Source of the DNA: an uncultured Bacteroidota bacterium
Lineage (GTDB): Bacteria; Bacteroidota; Bacteroidia; Chitinophagales; LD1
Assembly: GCA_903861145.1 (NCBI GenBank)
Contig: CAIOTH010000047.1
Location: 1 to 64,000, forward strand
DNA length: 64,000 nucleotides
Reading direction: 5' to 3'
The notes beneath the pieces are model-generated. The model was not told the origin of the DNA. It was given only the letters and a program-made list of their open reading frames with translations, and did no database searches. The position numbers and the translations under genes are program-made. Positions 1 through 8,657 of the stretch are shown in pieces; positions within the stretch are counted from its first letter, which is position 1, and each line of letters starts with the position of its first letter.

Positions 1-24
1 GCATTGGTTATTATTTATCGGTTT

Positions 25-459
25 TTACTGTTTTCCTGTTGAGCCAAATCCGCCGTGCCCGCGGCTTGTGTCATTTAATTCCTCTACCTTAATCCACTCT
101 GCCCTTTCGTGTTGCGCAATAATCATTTGCGCAATCCGGTCACCGTTTTTAATGCTGAAATCTTCGTTCGATAAATTAATGAGCGCAACCTTAATCTCGC
201 CTCGGTAGTCGCTATCAATAGTCGCCGGTGAGTTGGGCAGGCTAATGCCATGTTTAAATGCAAGGCCACTGCGCGGACGCAATTGCGCCTCGTACCCCAG
301 CGGCAACTCAATAAACAAACCGGTGGGAATGAGTTTGCGCTCAAGCGGTTTTAAAATAATTTCGGCTTCAACAAAAGCGCGCACATCCATGCCAGCCGAA
401 CCGGCCGTTTCATAGGCCGGTAAAGCGTTGTTCGATTTATTAATGATTCGTATTTCCAT
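25..459 (-). CDS. dut: dUTP diphosphatase
   Basis: Hydrolyses dUTP to dUMP and pyrophosphate, keeping uracil out of DNA and supplying thymidylate synthesis in the cytosol. All five trimeric dUTPase motifs are visible in order: AGMDVRA (about residues 22-28), RPRSGLA (61-67), the uracil-binding segment IDSDYRGEI (81-89), NGDRIAQM (105-112) and the glycine-rich C-terminal arm [10 protein letters not shown] (133-142). The 144-residue length is typical. The frame also allows a start four codons upstream at 471, but MEIRIINKS at 459 matches the family's usual beginning. The neighbour on the same strand, beyond a small plus-strand gene, is an oligosaccharide flippase. Function is very secure. Confidence 0.97.
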   Translation of the reverse strand: MEIRIINKSNNALPAYETAGSAGMDVRAFVEAEIILKPLERKLIPTGLFIELPLGYEAQLRPRSGLAFKHGISLPNSPATIDSDYRGEIKVALINLSNEDFSIKNGDRIAQMIIAQHERAEWIKVEELNDTSRGHGGFGSTGKQ

Positions 460-611
460 AAAGGCCGACAAACCTAATTGAATTTATAGATTTTGGAAAG
501 TGGAAGCCTGAAGGATATTGTTTTAAATGAAAAAAGGCTTCTTTTTGCATTATTATCAAAAAGATCAGGTTAACCCTTGCTGTTGCTTTTTTTATTTGCT
601 GCCTCGGGGTT

Positions 612-1199
612 TTGTTTATCCACGATGACAAATTATTGATTTGGATAGTGCCGCTGTTTTTTACTTGTTGTGCGCTTATTATTCTGCTTCCCCGGTTTAG
701 TTCAAAAACCATAGACATACCTACAATTGAAAGCATAAAAGGGACAACAGGCGTAAGTAAGGATTTTCAGAAGATTTTAGATGATGACGGCGCTTTTACT
801 TTTAGCGAAACCGGGTTCACAATTAAGATGGAAAAGGATTTACAAAGTATACGATGGGATGAAATAAAAACGATGCTGGGATATAAAAGAGATTTGTTTG
901 CTGTTGACTGTATTTGCCTGGATGTATTTACGGAAAACGGCCACGGCTTTTCCATAAGTGAAGAAATGCCGGGCTGGTACCGGTTTTTACAGCAGAGCAA
1001 GCTTGCCTTTCCGGCTATAAGCAAAACATGGGAGTTTGAAATTGCTTTCCCTGCTTTTGAAACTAAACTGACTGTGATTTACGATAAGTATAACCGCACA
1101 TTACCTGAGCTTGAAAAGGAATACTATAAAGAACCTGCCAGGAATTGGTTTACCAGGATGAAAACCAGAATAGTAGATTGGTTTGATGACAGTTTTTAA
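612..1199 (+). CDS. Hypothetical membrane-anchored protein, N-terminus probably frameshifted
   Basis: Not recognised as a named family. The frame opens only with TTG at 612, which would cut off most of a first hydrophobic segment. The same frame reads upstream as a lysine-rich start followed by LTLAVAFFICCLGVLFI, but has no ATG. An ATG at 527 followed by six A residues (530-535) would join this frame if the run had five, giving a natural MKKASF start. The remaining protein has a second membrane segment (WIVPLFFTCCALIILLP) and then a soluble domain of about 150 residues rich in aromatic and acidic residues. That layout resembles proteins with a two-helix anchor and a cytosolic PH-like fold, which is a guess. 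Its stop lies 2 bases from the stop of the convergent flippase gene. Confidence 0.7.
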   Translation: MFIHDDKLLIWIVPLFFTCCALIILLPRFSSKTIDIPTIESIKGTTGVSKDFQKILDDDGAFTFSETGFTIKMEKDLQSIRWDEIKTMLGYKRDLFAVDCICLDVFTENGHGFSISEEMPGWYRFLQQSKLAFPAISKTWEFEIAFPAFETKLTVIYDKYNRTLPELEKEYYKEPARNWFTRMKTRIVDWFDDSF

Positions 1200-1201
1200 T
1201 A

Positions 1202-2692
1202 CTACTCGGTTTGTGTTAATTGTTTCTCCAAAACCGCCCTCCCGTCCATCACCCAAACCACCGCTAAAAACAACAACATCAAAACACTACTTAAAATCCA
1301 AACGTGCCCAAACCCGCTCATGGGCACCTTCAAAAACTCATACGCTTGCCATAACAATAAGCCCAACGCTATATACCCCAAATCTTTTTTCAGATAGTAC
1401 TGCACCGGAAAATACTTCTGCCCGAAAATATATGAGGCAATAGCCATGCCGCCGTAACATGCCAAAGTAGCCCACGCCGAAGCCATATATCCGTATTTAG
1501 GTATAAACAACACATTAAGCACTACCGTTATGGCCGCCCCGCCAAACGAAACAACCGCGCCAAGTAGTGTCCGGTCGGTAAGTTTGTACCAAATAGAGAG
1601 GTTAACATATAGACCGAAGCAAAGGTTGGCCATTAGTAAAATAGGAACAACCGGCAAGCCCACCCGGTACGGTTTGCCAATAAAATACTGGAACCAATCA
1701 AGATAAAGCATTACCAATAAAAACACAAACACACAGAAAATGACAAAGTAATTCATCACATCAGCGTACAATTTTTTTGAATCGGTTTTATCGGCATGCG
1801 CAAAAAAGAAAGGCTCGGCCGCAAACCTAAAGGCCTGTATAAACAACGACATCAATAACGATAGCTTATAGCAGGCACCGTAAATACCCAGCATTTTAAG
1901 GTTGGTAGTATTGCTGTACGGCAACATGTGGTGCAAAATCATCCGGTCAAGCATTTCGTTAATTATACCGGAAAAACCTATAATTACCATGGGTAGTGAA
2001 TAGCGAATCATTTTATTAAACAACTCGCGATCAAAACCATCAACAACATTTTTTAGTTGGGGTAACAACAGCAACATCTTTACCGCACTGGCTACCAGGT
2101 TGGCAATAAACACATAGCCAACCCCCATGTTGGGGTCGTACAAACGGCCAAGAAAAGAACCGGTATCTGCCATATAAGCCTGGCGACAAAAGTAGAGGAA
2201 GAAGATATTGACCGACAGGTTAACTACTATTTCAATAATCTTAATGGTAGCAAATCGTGCGGCCCTGTTTTCGGCACGCAATCTTACAAACGGGATGGCG
2301 CAAATGGAATCAATAGCCAGCATCCAGGCAAACCAATGGATGTAATTAAGGTGGTCGGAGTACTTTAAAAGATTAGCCAGTGGTCGACCAATAATATAGA
2401 TAGTAGCCAGAAAGATGATGGAAGAGGGGATAATGAAATTAAGCACCGTGGAGTAAACCTTTGCCGGGTCATCAGATTTTTGCCTGAACCGGAAAAATGC
2501 GGTGTCCATACCAAACAATAATAGCACAGTAAAGAATCCACTATAAGCGTATAGCTCTGAGTTAATGCCGTATTGATCGAGAGGGAATACCCGGGTGTAT
2601 AAATAGGTAAGCGAAAAAAACAGGAACCTGCCGGCAATACTGGGTATACCGTAAACTACAGTTTGCGAAGCAAGTTTTTTAATCGGATTCAA
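1202..2692 (-). CDS. Oligosaccharide flippase family protein (Wzx/MATE-like)
   Basis: A 496-residue polytopic inner-membrane protein with about 12-14 hydrophobic segments and short charged loops, as in the polysaccharide-biosynthesis (Wzx) branch of the MOP exporter superfamily. The start MNPIKKLASQTVVYGIPSIAG, with a polar lead followed by GIPSIAGRFLFF, is typical of Bacteroidota members, which flip lipid-linked glycans. The substrate cannot be told from sequence. It is divergent from a GT-C-like protein and a GT2 glycosyltransferase, which supports a role in surface glycan assembly. MurJ itself is less likely because the MurJ signature is not evident. Family assignment is firm; substrate is unknown. 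Confidence 0.85.
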   Translation of the reverse strand: MNPIKKLASQTVVYGIPSIAGRFLFFSLTYLYTRVFPLDQYGINSELYAYSGFFTVLLLFGMDTAFFRFRQKSDDPAKVYSTVLNFIIPSSIIFLATIYIIGRPLANLLKYSDHLNYIHWFAWMLAIDSICAIPFVRLRAENRAARFATIKIIEIVVNLSVNIFFLYFCRQAYMADTGSFLGRLYDPNMGVGYVFIANLVASAVKMLLLLPQLKNVVDGFDRELFNKMIRYSLPMVIIGFSGIINEMLDRMILHHMLPYSNTTNLKMLGIYGACYKLSLLMSLFIQAFRFAAEPFFFAHADKTDSKKLYADVMNYFVIFCVFVFLLVMLYLDWFQYFIGKPYRVGLPVVPILLMANLCFGLYVNLSIWYKLTDRTLLGAVVSFGGAAITVVLNVLFIPKYGYMASAWATLACYGGMAIASYIFGQKYFPVQYYLKKDLGYIALGLLLWQAYEFLKVPMSGFGHVWILSSVLMLLFLAVVWVMDGRAVLEKQLTQTE

Positions 2693-2836
2693 AGCATGAC
2701 AAACGTAATCGAATTTTTTTGCGTGTATACAGGTAAACAGGTTTAAGTGTCAACGTGCATAGGTGAAAGTGTCCCCGCGACACGTGAACCGCTTTACATT
2801 ATCTCGTTAATTCGGTTATTTTTGAAGCCAAAACGC

Positions 2837-4417
2837 ATGAACGCAGGGGGCTCTTTTAAAAGATCATTTTACCAGTTCTTATTTAACCCCGGCATTAAGC
2901 AATTATATGTTGTTCTGTTTCTGTTTGTTTTGTCTTTCCTGCTCACAAAAATCACTTTCTTTTTTTATTACCCCCTTTGGTGCACCACCATCGATATTTA
3001 TTCGTACACCGACCCGTTAATATCCATAACACAACACCACCTACCTGTTTTTGATTTGCGGACACCGGTATATCCGCTGTTTTTGGCCTTTACCTATTTC
3101 ACCGGGTTTAACTTAAATGCAGTATTACTTTTTCAAATGGTAATTACGCTGCTATCATGTATTGCCGGTGTTTATCTAATCTTCAAATATAAAAAGTGGT
3201 TTTTTCTACCCTTTTCAGTCGTGCTTTTGCTTTTCTATAGTTCAGGCGATGTTACGGCGATGGATACAAATCTTTCACCTACCGTATTATTCGCCGATTT
3301 AATACTGGTGTTTGCCGTTTGTTTGGTGGCCGCAGTTGAGTCACAAAAGAGAAAGTATTTTATCCTGTCATCGCTGGCTTTTGCTGCAATAATATTGCTT
3401 AGGCCGCAAGGGCTTTTTTTGGTGGGAATGATGTTTGCCGCAAGCGTTATTTATTACGTAAATCATCGCAGCTTTAAATTTTTAATGCCGCTTATACTTC
3501 CGGCTGCCATTGTGTACGGACTGCTATTAAGCTATAATTTTTTCACCTTCGGTCAATTCAAATATTCAAAGTTTGGCACCCTCACTAAGTTAGGCTATGT
3601 AATCAACATTCTACAGGAAAGCCCAGATTATCCCGAGGCCCTCAACGAAAAAATACGAGCAGTCAATCAAAGTTTTGGCGACCAAAGCAAAAAAAGCATT
3701 GATGCAAACGGGCTCTCGCTCGCCACACTCGATACCGTTTATACAAATCCTCATTACGATTTCTGCTGGAGCTTTCTTCCCATCGTTAAAAGCAATCCCG
3801 AACTAATCGAAAAGTTAATTGCTACTTCCAACAAATCATTTCCACAAAATACCTGGAAAGAGTTTGTTGTTGGCTTTTTAAAGTATTATAAACTTGATAG
3901 TAAAACCACCTATTTTTACTTTACCGAACTGACCAACCGCCGGCATTATATTGAGGGCGACGAAAACTTTTTTGATGTAAAAGAACGGCGCGATGTTTAT
4001 GGCATTGTTTGGCGCGACTGGGCCAAAATGGTGGTTGACCACAAGGCCGGCAATTACCCAATCTTAAATCCCGGCACCAATTACACTGCCATCCTTCATC
4101 AACAACCCATTTTATTGCGCTTAATAAATTATTACGAGGTTGTTTATAACATGTTATTCGCCAATAAAGCATGGTCATTAATATATTTCGCTTCGGCATT
4201 TGTAGCATTAGTATTCATATCGCTCAACCTTTTCCGTTTTAATAAAATTGAACCCCTGTTATTGTTATCTTTCATCCCCTTTCTGAATTCGATTTTAGTT
4301 AGTATGATTATTCCCCCTCAATACTATTATGTTTTTCCAACAAGGTTTTTTTTTATGTTAGCACCCATTATTGTACTTTTTTACCTATTTAGAAACTATG
4401 GAAAACATTCAGATTAG
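2837..4417 (+). CDS. Polytopic membrane protein, GT-C glycosyltransferase-like
   Basis: A 526-residue protein with about ten hydrophobic segments. An early extracytoplasmic loop contains acidic residues (IDIYSYTDPL) followed by TPVYPLFLAF, the pattern of GT-C enzymes that take sugars from polyprenyl-phosphate donors. A large soluble segment sits between about residues 270 and 450. The frame is open from a GTG at 2747, but the ATG at 2837 (MNAGGSFKR) is preferred because the longer leader has no family-like character. The 3' end overlaps the next gene's ATG by 20 bases, so the two are probably co-translated. The activity is inferred from fold-level resemblance, not from a confirmed signature. 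Confidence 0.72.
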   Translation: MNAGGSFKRSFYQFLFNPGIKQLYVVLFLFVLSFLLTKITFFFYYPLWCTTIDIYSYTDPLISITQHHLPVFDLRTPVYPLFLAFTYFTGFNLNAVLLFQMVITLLSCIAGVYLIFKYKKWFFLPFSVVLLLFYSSGDVTAMDTNLSPTVLFADLILVFAVCLVAAVESQKRKYFILSSLAFAAIILLRPQGLFLVGMMFAASVIYYVNHRSFKFLMPLILPAAIVYGLLLSYNFFTFGQFKYSKFGTLTKLGYVINILQESPDYPEALNEKIRAVNQSFGDQSKKSIDANGLSLATLDTVYTNPHYDFCWSFLPIVKSNPELIEKLIATSNKSFPQNTWKEFVVGFLKYYKLDSKTTYFYFTELTNRRHYIEGDENFFDVKERRDVYGIVWRDWAKMVVDHKAGNYPILNPGTNYTAILHQQPILLRLINYYEVVYNMLFANKAWSLIYFASAFVALVFISLNLFRFNKIEPLLLLSFIPFLNSILVSMIIPPQYYYVFPTRFFFMLAPIIVLFYLFRNYGKHSD

Positions 4418-5555
4418 CATTATCATGCCCTGCTTAAACGAAGCAGAAACCATTGGCACTTGCATAGACAAGGCCATGAAGTGGATTGCCGATAGTAAGG
4501 TTGCCGGCGAGGTGGTAATAGGTGACAATGGCAGTACCGATGGTTCGCAAAACATAGCTATCAGCAAGGGGGCTCGTGTTGTTGATGTTCCGCTTAAGGG
4601 ATACGGGAATGCTTTGATTGGTGCAATAAGCGCATCCATAGGGAAGTATGTGATAATGGGCGATAGCGATGACAGTTACGACTTTAGCAACCTGAGTTTG
4701 TATTATGCCAAACTTCAGGAAGGTTATGATTTAGTGATGGGCAACAGGTTTAAAGGAGGCATTAAGCCGGGCGCTATGCCTTTTTTGCATAGGTACTTAG
4801 GCAATCCTGTGCTTTCCTTTATTGGCCGGCTATTTTTCAATTGCCCTGTTGGCGATTTTCATTGTGGGTTAAGGGGCTTTAGGCAGGATATTGTGCAGGT
4901 ACTCGATTTAAGAACTACTGGTATGGAGTTTGCATCCGAAATGGTAGTTAAAGCCACCATTTTTGGATTAAAAATAACTGAAGTTCCTACCACGCTTTCT
5001 CCCGATGGCCGTACCCGTCCACCCCATTTAAGAACATGGCGCGATGGATGGAGGCACCTTCGCTTTTTATTGATTTACAGTCCGCGCTGGTTGTTCTTAT
5101 ATCCGGGTATGTTGCTAATTGTTATCGGTTTTATTTTAAGTACCCTAATAGTGCTGGGGCCGGTTGTGATTTTTGATCATGTTCAATTGGACACCAATAC
5201 CCTGATTTATGCTGGGGCGGCAATTATTATTGGCTTTCAATCCATTTGCTTTGGGCTGTTCAGTAGGGTTTATGCAGTGGATGTAGGCTTCTTACCTCGT
5301 AATAACTCTTATACTAAATGGTTCGATTATCTAAGTTTGGAGGCTGGACTTATCGCTGGGGTACTGGTGGTTTTATCCGGAATTTTTGGAACGTTCTATA
5401 GCTTATACCTATGGAAGCAAGTCAATTTTGGGCAGTTAAATTATCCGGCAATTCTTCGCATTGTGGCTCCCAGCGTTGTAGCAATTATGTTTGGGTTTCA
5501 AATTATTCTTGCCAGCTTTTTTCTAAGTGTATTAATGATTAAGAAGAGTAAATAG
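4398..5555 (+). CDS. Family 2 glycosyltransferase (dolichyl/polyprenyl-phosphate sugar synthase type)
   Basis: 385 residues. An N-terminal GT-A domain opens with SIIMPCLNEAETIG, followed by DNGSTDGS (residues 43-50) and the metal/nucleotide-binding GDSDDSYDF (88-96). The C-terminal 150 residues hold about four membrane helices. This layout fits GT2 enzymes that transfer a sugar from NDP-sugar to polyprenyl phosphate on the cytoplasmic face. Such a lipid-linked sugar would be the natural donor for the overlapping upstream GT-C-like protein (20-base overlap), so the pair plausibly forms a donor-synthase/transferase couple. The ATG at 4398 is chosen over a longer in-frame start at 4371 because MENIQISIIMP begins the conserved domain directly. 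Confidence 0.88.
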   Translation: MENIQISIIMPCLNEAETIGTCIDKAMKWIADSKVAGEVVIGDNGSTDGSQNIAISKGARVVDVPLKGYGNALIGAISASIGKYVIMGDSDDSYDFSNLSLYYAKLQEGYDLVMGNRFKGGIKPGAMPFLHRYLGNPVLSFIGRLFFNCPVGDFHCGLRGFRQDIVQVLDLRTTGMEFASEMVVKATIFGLKITEVPTTLSPDGRTRPPHLRTWRDGWRHLRFLLIYSPRWLFLYPGMLLIVIGFILSTLIVLGPVVIFDHVQLDTNTLIYAGAAIIIGFQSICFGLFSRVYAVDVGFLPRNNSYTKWFDYLSLEAGLIAGVLVVLSGIFGTFYSLYLWKQVNFGQLNYPAILRIVAPSVVAIMFGFQIILASFFLSVLMIKKSK

Positions 5556-5610
5556 AACATATCTATCGTCAGTTGGAATATTACGGGTATCATAAAAATT
5601 TTCATTCAAT

Positions 5611-6156
5611 ATGTATTGGTTCGATAACAGGCTTCAGGATTTTAGAATAAACCAGGCCAAAAAATTTATTAGGCAGGGAGATGTAGTGCTGGACATTGGT
5701 TGTTTTGACGGGGTACTTTTTAAACAGTGCAAAGACAAAATAAAATACGGCTATGGTCTTGACCCTACACTCAGCGCAATTATTGAAACCAACGCTTACA
5801 AACTGGTGCCGGGGTATTTTCCACAAGATTGTGAAACCGATATAAAATATGATGCCATTACCATGTTGGCTGTATTAGAACACATACCACAAAAAGAACA
5901 GGAGAGTTTGGGCGAAAACTGCCTTAAATTTCTGGCTCCAAAAGGTCGCGTAATCATCACGGTTCCTTCACCCAGGGTTGATGATATTCTTGCCATTTTA
6001 ACCCGTTTGAAAATTGTTGAAGGAATGAGCCTGGAGGAGCATTATGGTTACGACCCTAATGATACTGAACGCATATTCAGCACGGGGTTCCGGTTACTTC
6101 ACAAATCTACCTTTCAACTAGGCCTTAATAACCTGTTTGTTTTTGAGAAGGTCTAA
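5611..6156 (+). CDS. Class I SAM-dependent methyltransferase
   Basis: 181 residues with the glycine-rich SAM motif VLDIGCFDG (26-34), an acidic residue ending the next strand (YGYGLDP, about 47-52), and the post-II/III region AVLEHIPQ (87-94). This is a class I Rossmann methyltransferase of the Methyltransf_11/UbiE-like type. It lies 55 bases after the GT2 gene on the same strand and may act on the glycan or lipid made by that group. The acceptor is unknown. Confidence 0.83.
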   Translation: MYWFDNRLQDFRINQAKKFIRQGDVVLDIGCFDGVLFKQCKDKIKYGYGLDPTLSAIIETNAYKLVPGYFPQDCETDIKYDAITMLAVLEHIPQKEQESLGENCLKFLAPKGRVIITVPSPRVDDILAILTRLKIVEGMSLEEHYGYDPNDTERIFSTGFRLLHKSTFQLGLNNLFVFEKV

Positions 6157-6295
6157 AATTTGGACCTAAAAATCACGGTGTTACAATACTTAACCAAATA
6201 TTAACGCAGTGTAAACTCACGGCTTGTCCGGTTTGGCTTCCTTCGTTCGTCTTAAAAGCATTACAAACATTAATTAATCACTTAAACCCCTGAAA

Positions 6296-6682
6296 ATGGA
6301 AAAGAATTCAAATGCGTTGAACTGGTTCGAAATACCGGCAACCGATCATGCTCGTGCAAGGAAATTTTACGAAACTGCCTTTAACATGACTATGGCTGAG
6401 CCCCAAAATAATATGGGTATGACTATGGTTTATTTCCCTAACGATATGGGTAATGGCAAAGTATCGGGCGCAATTGTACAAAGTGCACAACACAAACCAT
6501 CGGTTGATGGCGCTGTGCTTTACCTAAACGCTAATCCTAGCATTCAAACCGTTATCGACGGCGTAACAAAAGCCGGCGGTAAAGTTGTAATGCCCCGTAC
6601 CGAAATCAGTCCTGAAATTGGCTGCATGGCCTTCTTCATCGATTCAGAAGGAAATAAGGTGGGATTGCACGCACAGAAGTAA
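6296..6682 (+). CDS. VOC family protein (glyoxalase/bleomycin-resistance fold)
   Basis: 128 residues. ALNWFEIPATDHARARKFYE at the start and AFFIDSEGNKVGLHAQ at the end are hallmarks of single-domain VOC proteins with two beta-alpha-beta-beta-beta modules. These proteins are often dimeric and metal-dependent. Family members include glyoxalases, dioxygenases and antibiotic-binding proteins, and the sequence does not decide among them. The gene stands alone, with a 139-base upstream gap and a strong terminator immediately downstream. Confidence 0.9.
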   Translation: MEKNSNALNWFEIPATDHARARKFYETAFNMTMAEPQNNMGMTMVYFPNDMGNGKVSGAIVQSAQHKPSVDGAVLYLNANPSIQTVIDGVTKAGGKVVMPRTEISPEIGCMAFFIDSEGNKVGLHAQK

Positions 6683-6700
6683 TTGTCAGTAAAATCCAAT

Positions 6701-6736
6701 AAAAAAGGGTCCGGAATTTTCCGGGCCCTTTTTTAT
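6701..6736 (+). terminator. Rho-independent terminator after the VOC gene, probably bidirectional
   Basis: Near-perfect stem AAAAAAGGGTCCGG (6701-6714) with CCGGGCCCTTTTTT (6721-6734), a 6-base loop and a T tract. It begins 18 bases after the VOC stop codon and lies just before the stop of the convergent small gene. The A tract on the left arm would supply the U tract for minus-strand transcripts. Confidence 0.92.
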
Positions 6737-6750
6737 TCGCGAAGCCGCGT

Positions 6751-6987
6751 TTAAATTTCCTGTAGGTGCTCAGTTTTATAACTGTGCTCCATAATGATTC
6801 GCACCGAGGTATTGCTCGGGCTTTTCATTTTGTTGTTCAATGCGCGTTTTGCTTTAATCACGTTTACAAATTCTTCGTGCATTACGGGGTCTTTAATTAG
6901 CTCTGTGGCTAACACCTCCTTTTGTTCTTCGGTTGTTTCACCGTATGCGTGAAGTAAAAGGAGGTTTGGTGTAGATGTTTCAATCAT
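6751..6987 (-). CDS. Small cytosolic protein of unknown function
   Basis: 78 residues, not a named family that I recognise. It is soluble, helical and charged (TTEEQKEVLATELIKDP, FVNVIKAKRALNNKM), with no signal peptide. The composition and the N-terminal LLLHAYGETTEEQ resemble short Bacteroidota proteins related to the N-termini of anti-sigma factors, but there is no membrane anchor. It ends against the terminator shared with the VOC gene. An ATG start and clean coding character support a real gene. Confidence 0.65.
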   Translation of the reverse strand: MIETSTPNLLLLHAYGETTEEQKEVLATELIKDPVMHEEFVNVIKAKRALNNKMKSPSNTSVRIIMEHSYKTEHLQEI

Positions 6988-7356
6988 GTGTTGTAGCTTT
7001 TTGGTTTTAAATTTTTTGCCTCATTAAAACGCCACCTAAAAATTATATTGTGTTTTCCGGCAAAAAAATTTCAAAGAGCTAATCTGCTTATTGAACGTCC
7101 CTAAGTGCCTAAAATTTTGCTGAGAATGAAAAAAGAATAAATCGAAAATTACGCTACTGCGCCAAGGGGACTGATGCCTATGCATCACCTTGATAATCTT
7201 ATATTTATGCCTTAATTCTTTGACAAAAAATCTTTCACTAAAAAATGTTATTTCCCTGCCGCAGTTGGCATAAATAAACCGTTGCCCAATACAACGTTGA
7301 AGGTGCATAATACAATGTGTGAAGCAGCTATATTAGCGCCTCAATATTTCCTATCA
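6988..7356. other. Gene-free stretch of about 370 bases between divergent genes
   Basis: A/T-rich intergenic DNA between the divergent small gene and the YhcH-like gene, so it should hold both promoters. A 90-codon minus-strand frame (7036-7308) is rich in Phe, Arg and Cys and has no family character, so I do not call it. No clear hairpin, RNA gene or perfect TAnnTTTG box was seen. Confidence 0.5.
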
Positions 7357-7815
7357 ATGCTTATAGACCACCTGCAATACGCCTCAAAATATTACAACGC
7401 CAGCACCAATCTGGCCAAAGCTTTACAATGGCTCGAAAAGAACCAGCACCAATTGGCCACAATGGAAAACGGCGAGTATGAAATTGATGGAAAGGATGTT
7501 TATGCCATAGTTAACAGCTATAACACCAAACCCGAAAGTGAATGCGGTTGGGAGGCTCACAAAGTTTACTGCGATATTCACTATAGCGTAACCGGTAGCG
7601 AACGCATTGCCTATGCGCCATTGCACGCCATGACAGAAGGCCAGGCTTATAACACCGAAAAAGATTACTCGCTTTACACCGGTACCGGGGATTTTGTTTG
7701 GGTGCGCGAAAGCATGTTTTGTTTACTGCTTCCACAAGACGTTCATGCGCCGGGAGCCTACGCTAATGCGCAATCAGAGTTCCTGAAAAAAGTGGTGATT
7801 AAGTTGAAGTATTAA
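7357..7815 (+). CDS. YhcH/YjgK/YiaL family protein
   Basis: 152 residues with a cupin-like beta fold. Segments EIDGKDVYAIVNSYNTKP, WEAHKVYCDIHYSVTGSERI and LLLPQDVHAPG are typical of this family, including the His and Glu residues thought to bind a metal. E. coli relatives are linked to sialic-acid or sugar-acid catabolism; EbgC, the beta subunit of evolved beta-galactosidase, also belongs here. The frame is open from a TTG at 7282, but the ATG at 7357 (MLIDHLQYA) matches the normal start. No sugar operon is adjacent, so the substrate is unknown. Confidence 0.9.
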   Translation: MLIDHLQYASKYYNASTNLAKALQWLEKNQHQLATMENGEYEIDGKDVYAIVNSYNTKPESECGWEAHKVYCDIHYSVTGSERIAYAPLHAMTEGQAYNTEKDYSLYTGTGDFVWVRESMFCLLLPQDVHAPGAYANAQSEFLKKVVIKLKY

Positions 7816-7827
7816 GTGTTGTTGCAG

Positions 7828-8657
7828 TTATTGAACAACTATCTTACCCGAACTAACTACTTTGTTTTGTTCCGTTAGTTTCCAAATATATACTCCAAAG
7901 TCATATTGTTGAAGGTTAATTGGCGTATTAACAGCTGTAATTTGTTGACGTAAAACAACCTTGCCCAAAATATCATATACCCAAAACTCAACCGGCGGGT
8001 TATCTACTCCTGTTGCAAGCCTAAACTTCCCGTCGTTGGGTGTAGGATATATAATCGTTTCTGAGTTTGAAAGATTGCCTACGCCGGTAGGAAAGGTATA
8101 ATACGGGCTACCCCATTTGGTGGAGCTGCCGGAATAATAAATTAATTGGGTTGTATCAATCCAACCCACAGAGCCGGCCAGGTACGAACCATGACTGGTA
8201 TTCATCACTTCCCCCAAGCCAAGCACGAACGCCTTATGGTCTTGTTCCGGTGGCAGATATGTAACTATAACGTTCATGATACGATTATCATAACTTGAAT
8301 TTGGAAGGAATGTAAGATTACATGGGTTACTGGGAAAATTAGCTGTATCCAAACACAGTTCACAATCCTCCAGTAGGGCTAAGGTTAGAGTATCTTTTGT
8401 TCCCTGTAATGGGTAAGTATTAGTCCGCTCAATGTATTTGATGCTGGAGTCAACCGAATAATAAACATTGGTAATAACCTTGCGAAAGTAATTGGTGGTC
8501 GGTCCGGTGATATGTCCGTGATCCCATGAATTCTGATATTGACAATAATCAAACGTATCACCCACACTAAAGCTATATACTTAAGCCCTTGTAAGTGTAT
8601 TGCTGGCCATCGCCTCGATGGCAAAAAAATTATCAATCCGGTCAAAATGGTTTTCAT
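7828..8657 (-). pseudogene. T9SS-sorted secreted protein, broken near the 5' end
   Basis: The C-terminal 80 residues are a type A T9SS sorting domain: IIYPTPNDGKF, then VEFWVYDILGKVV, then YDFGVYIWKLTEQNKVVSSGKIVVQ. The cargo part is about 160 residues and Cys-containing (CELCLDTANFPSNPC). The in-frame body opens only with GTG at 8565, without a signal peptide. Upstream, an ATG at 8657 starts MKTILTGLIIF in another frame. Adding one T to the T7 run (plus-strand A7 at 8623-8629) continues it as FAIEAMASNTLTRA, followed by a TAA (8581-8583) in frame with the body. CAA there would give the usual Ala-Gln cleavage site before VYSFSVGDTF. Two lesions therefore separate signal peptide and body. The ATG overlaps the preceding stop as ATGA. 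Confidence 0.72.

Noticed and set aside
7036-7308. 90-codon minus-strand frame
   Set aside because: Composition is Phe/Arg/Cys-rich with no domain, and it lies in the divergent promoter gap.
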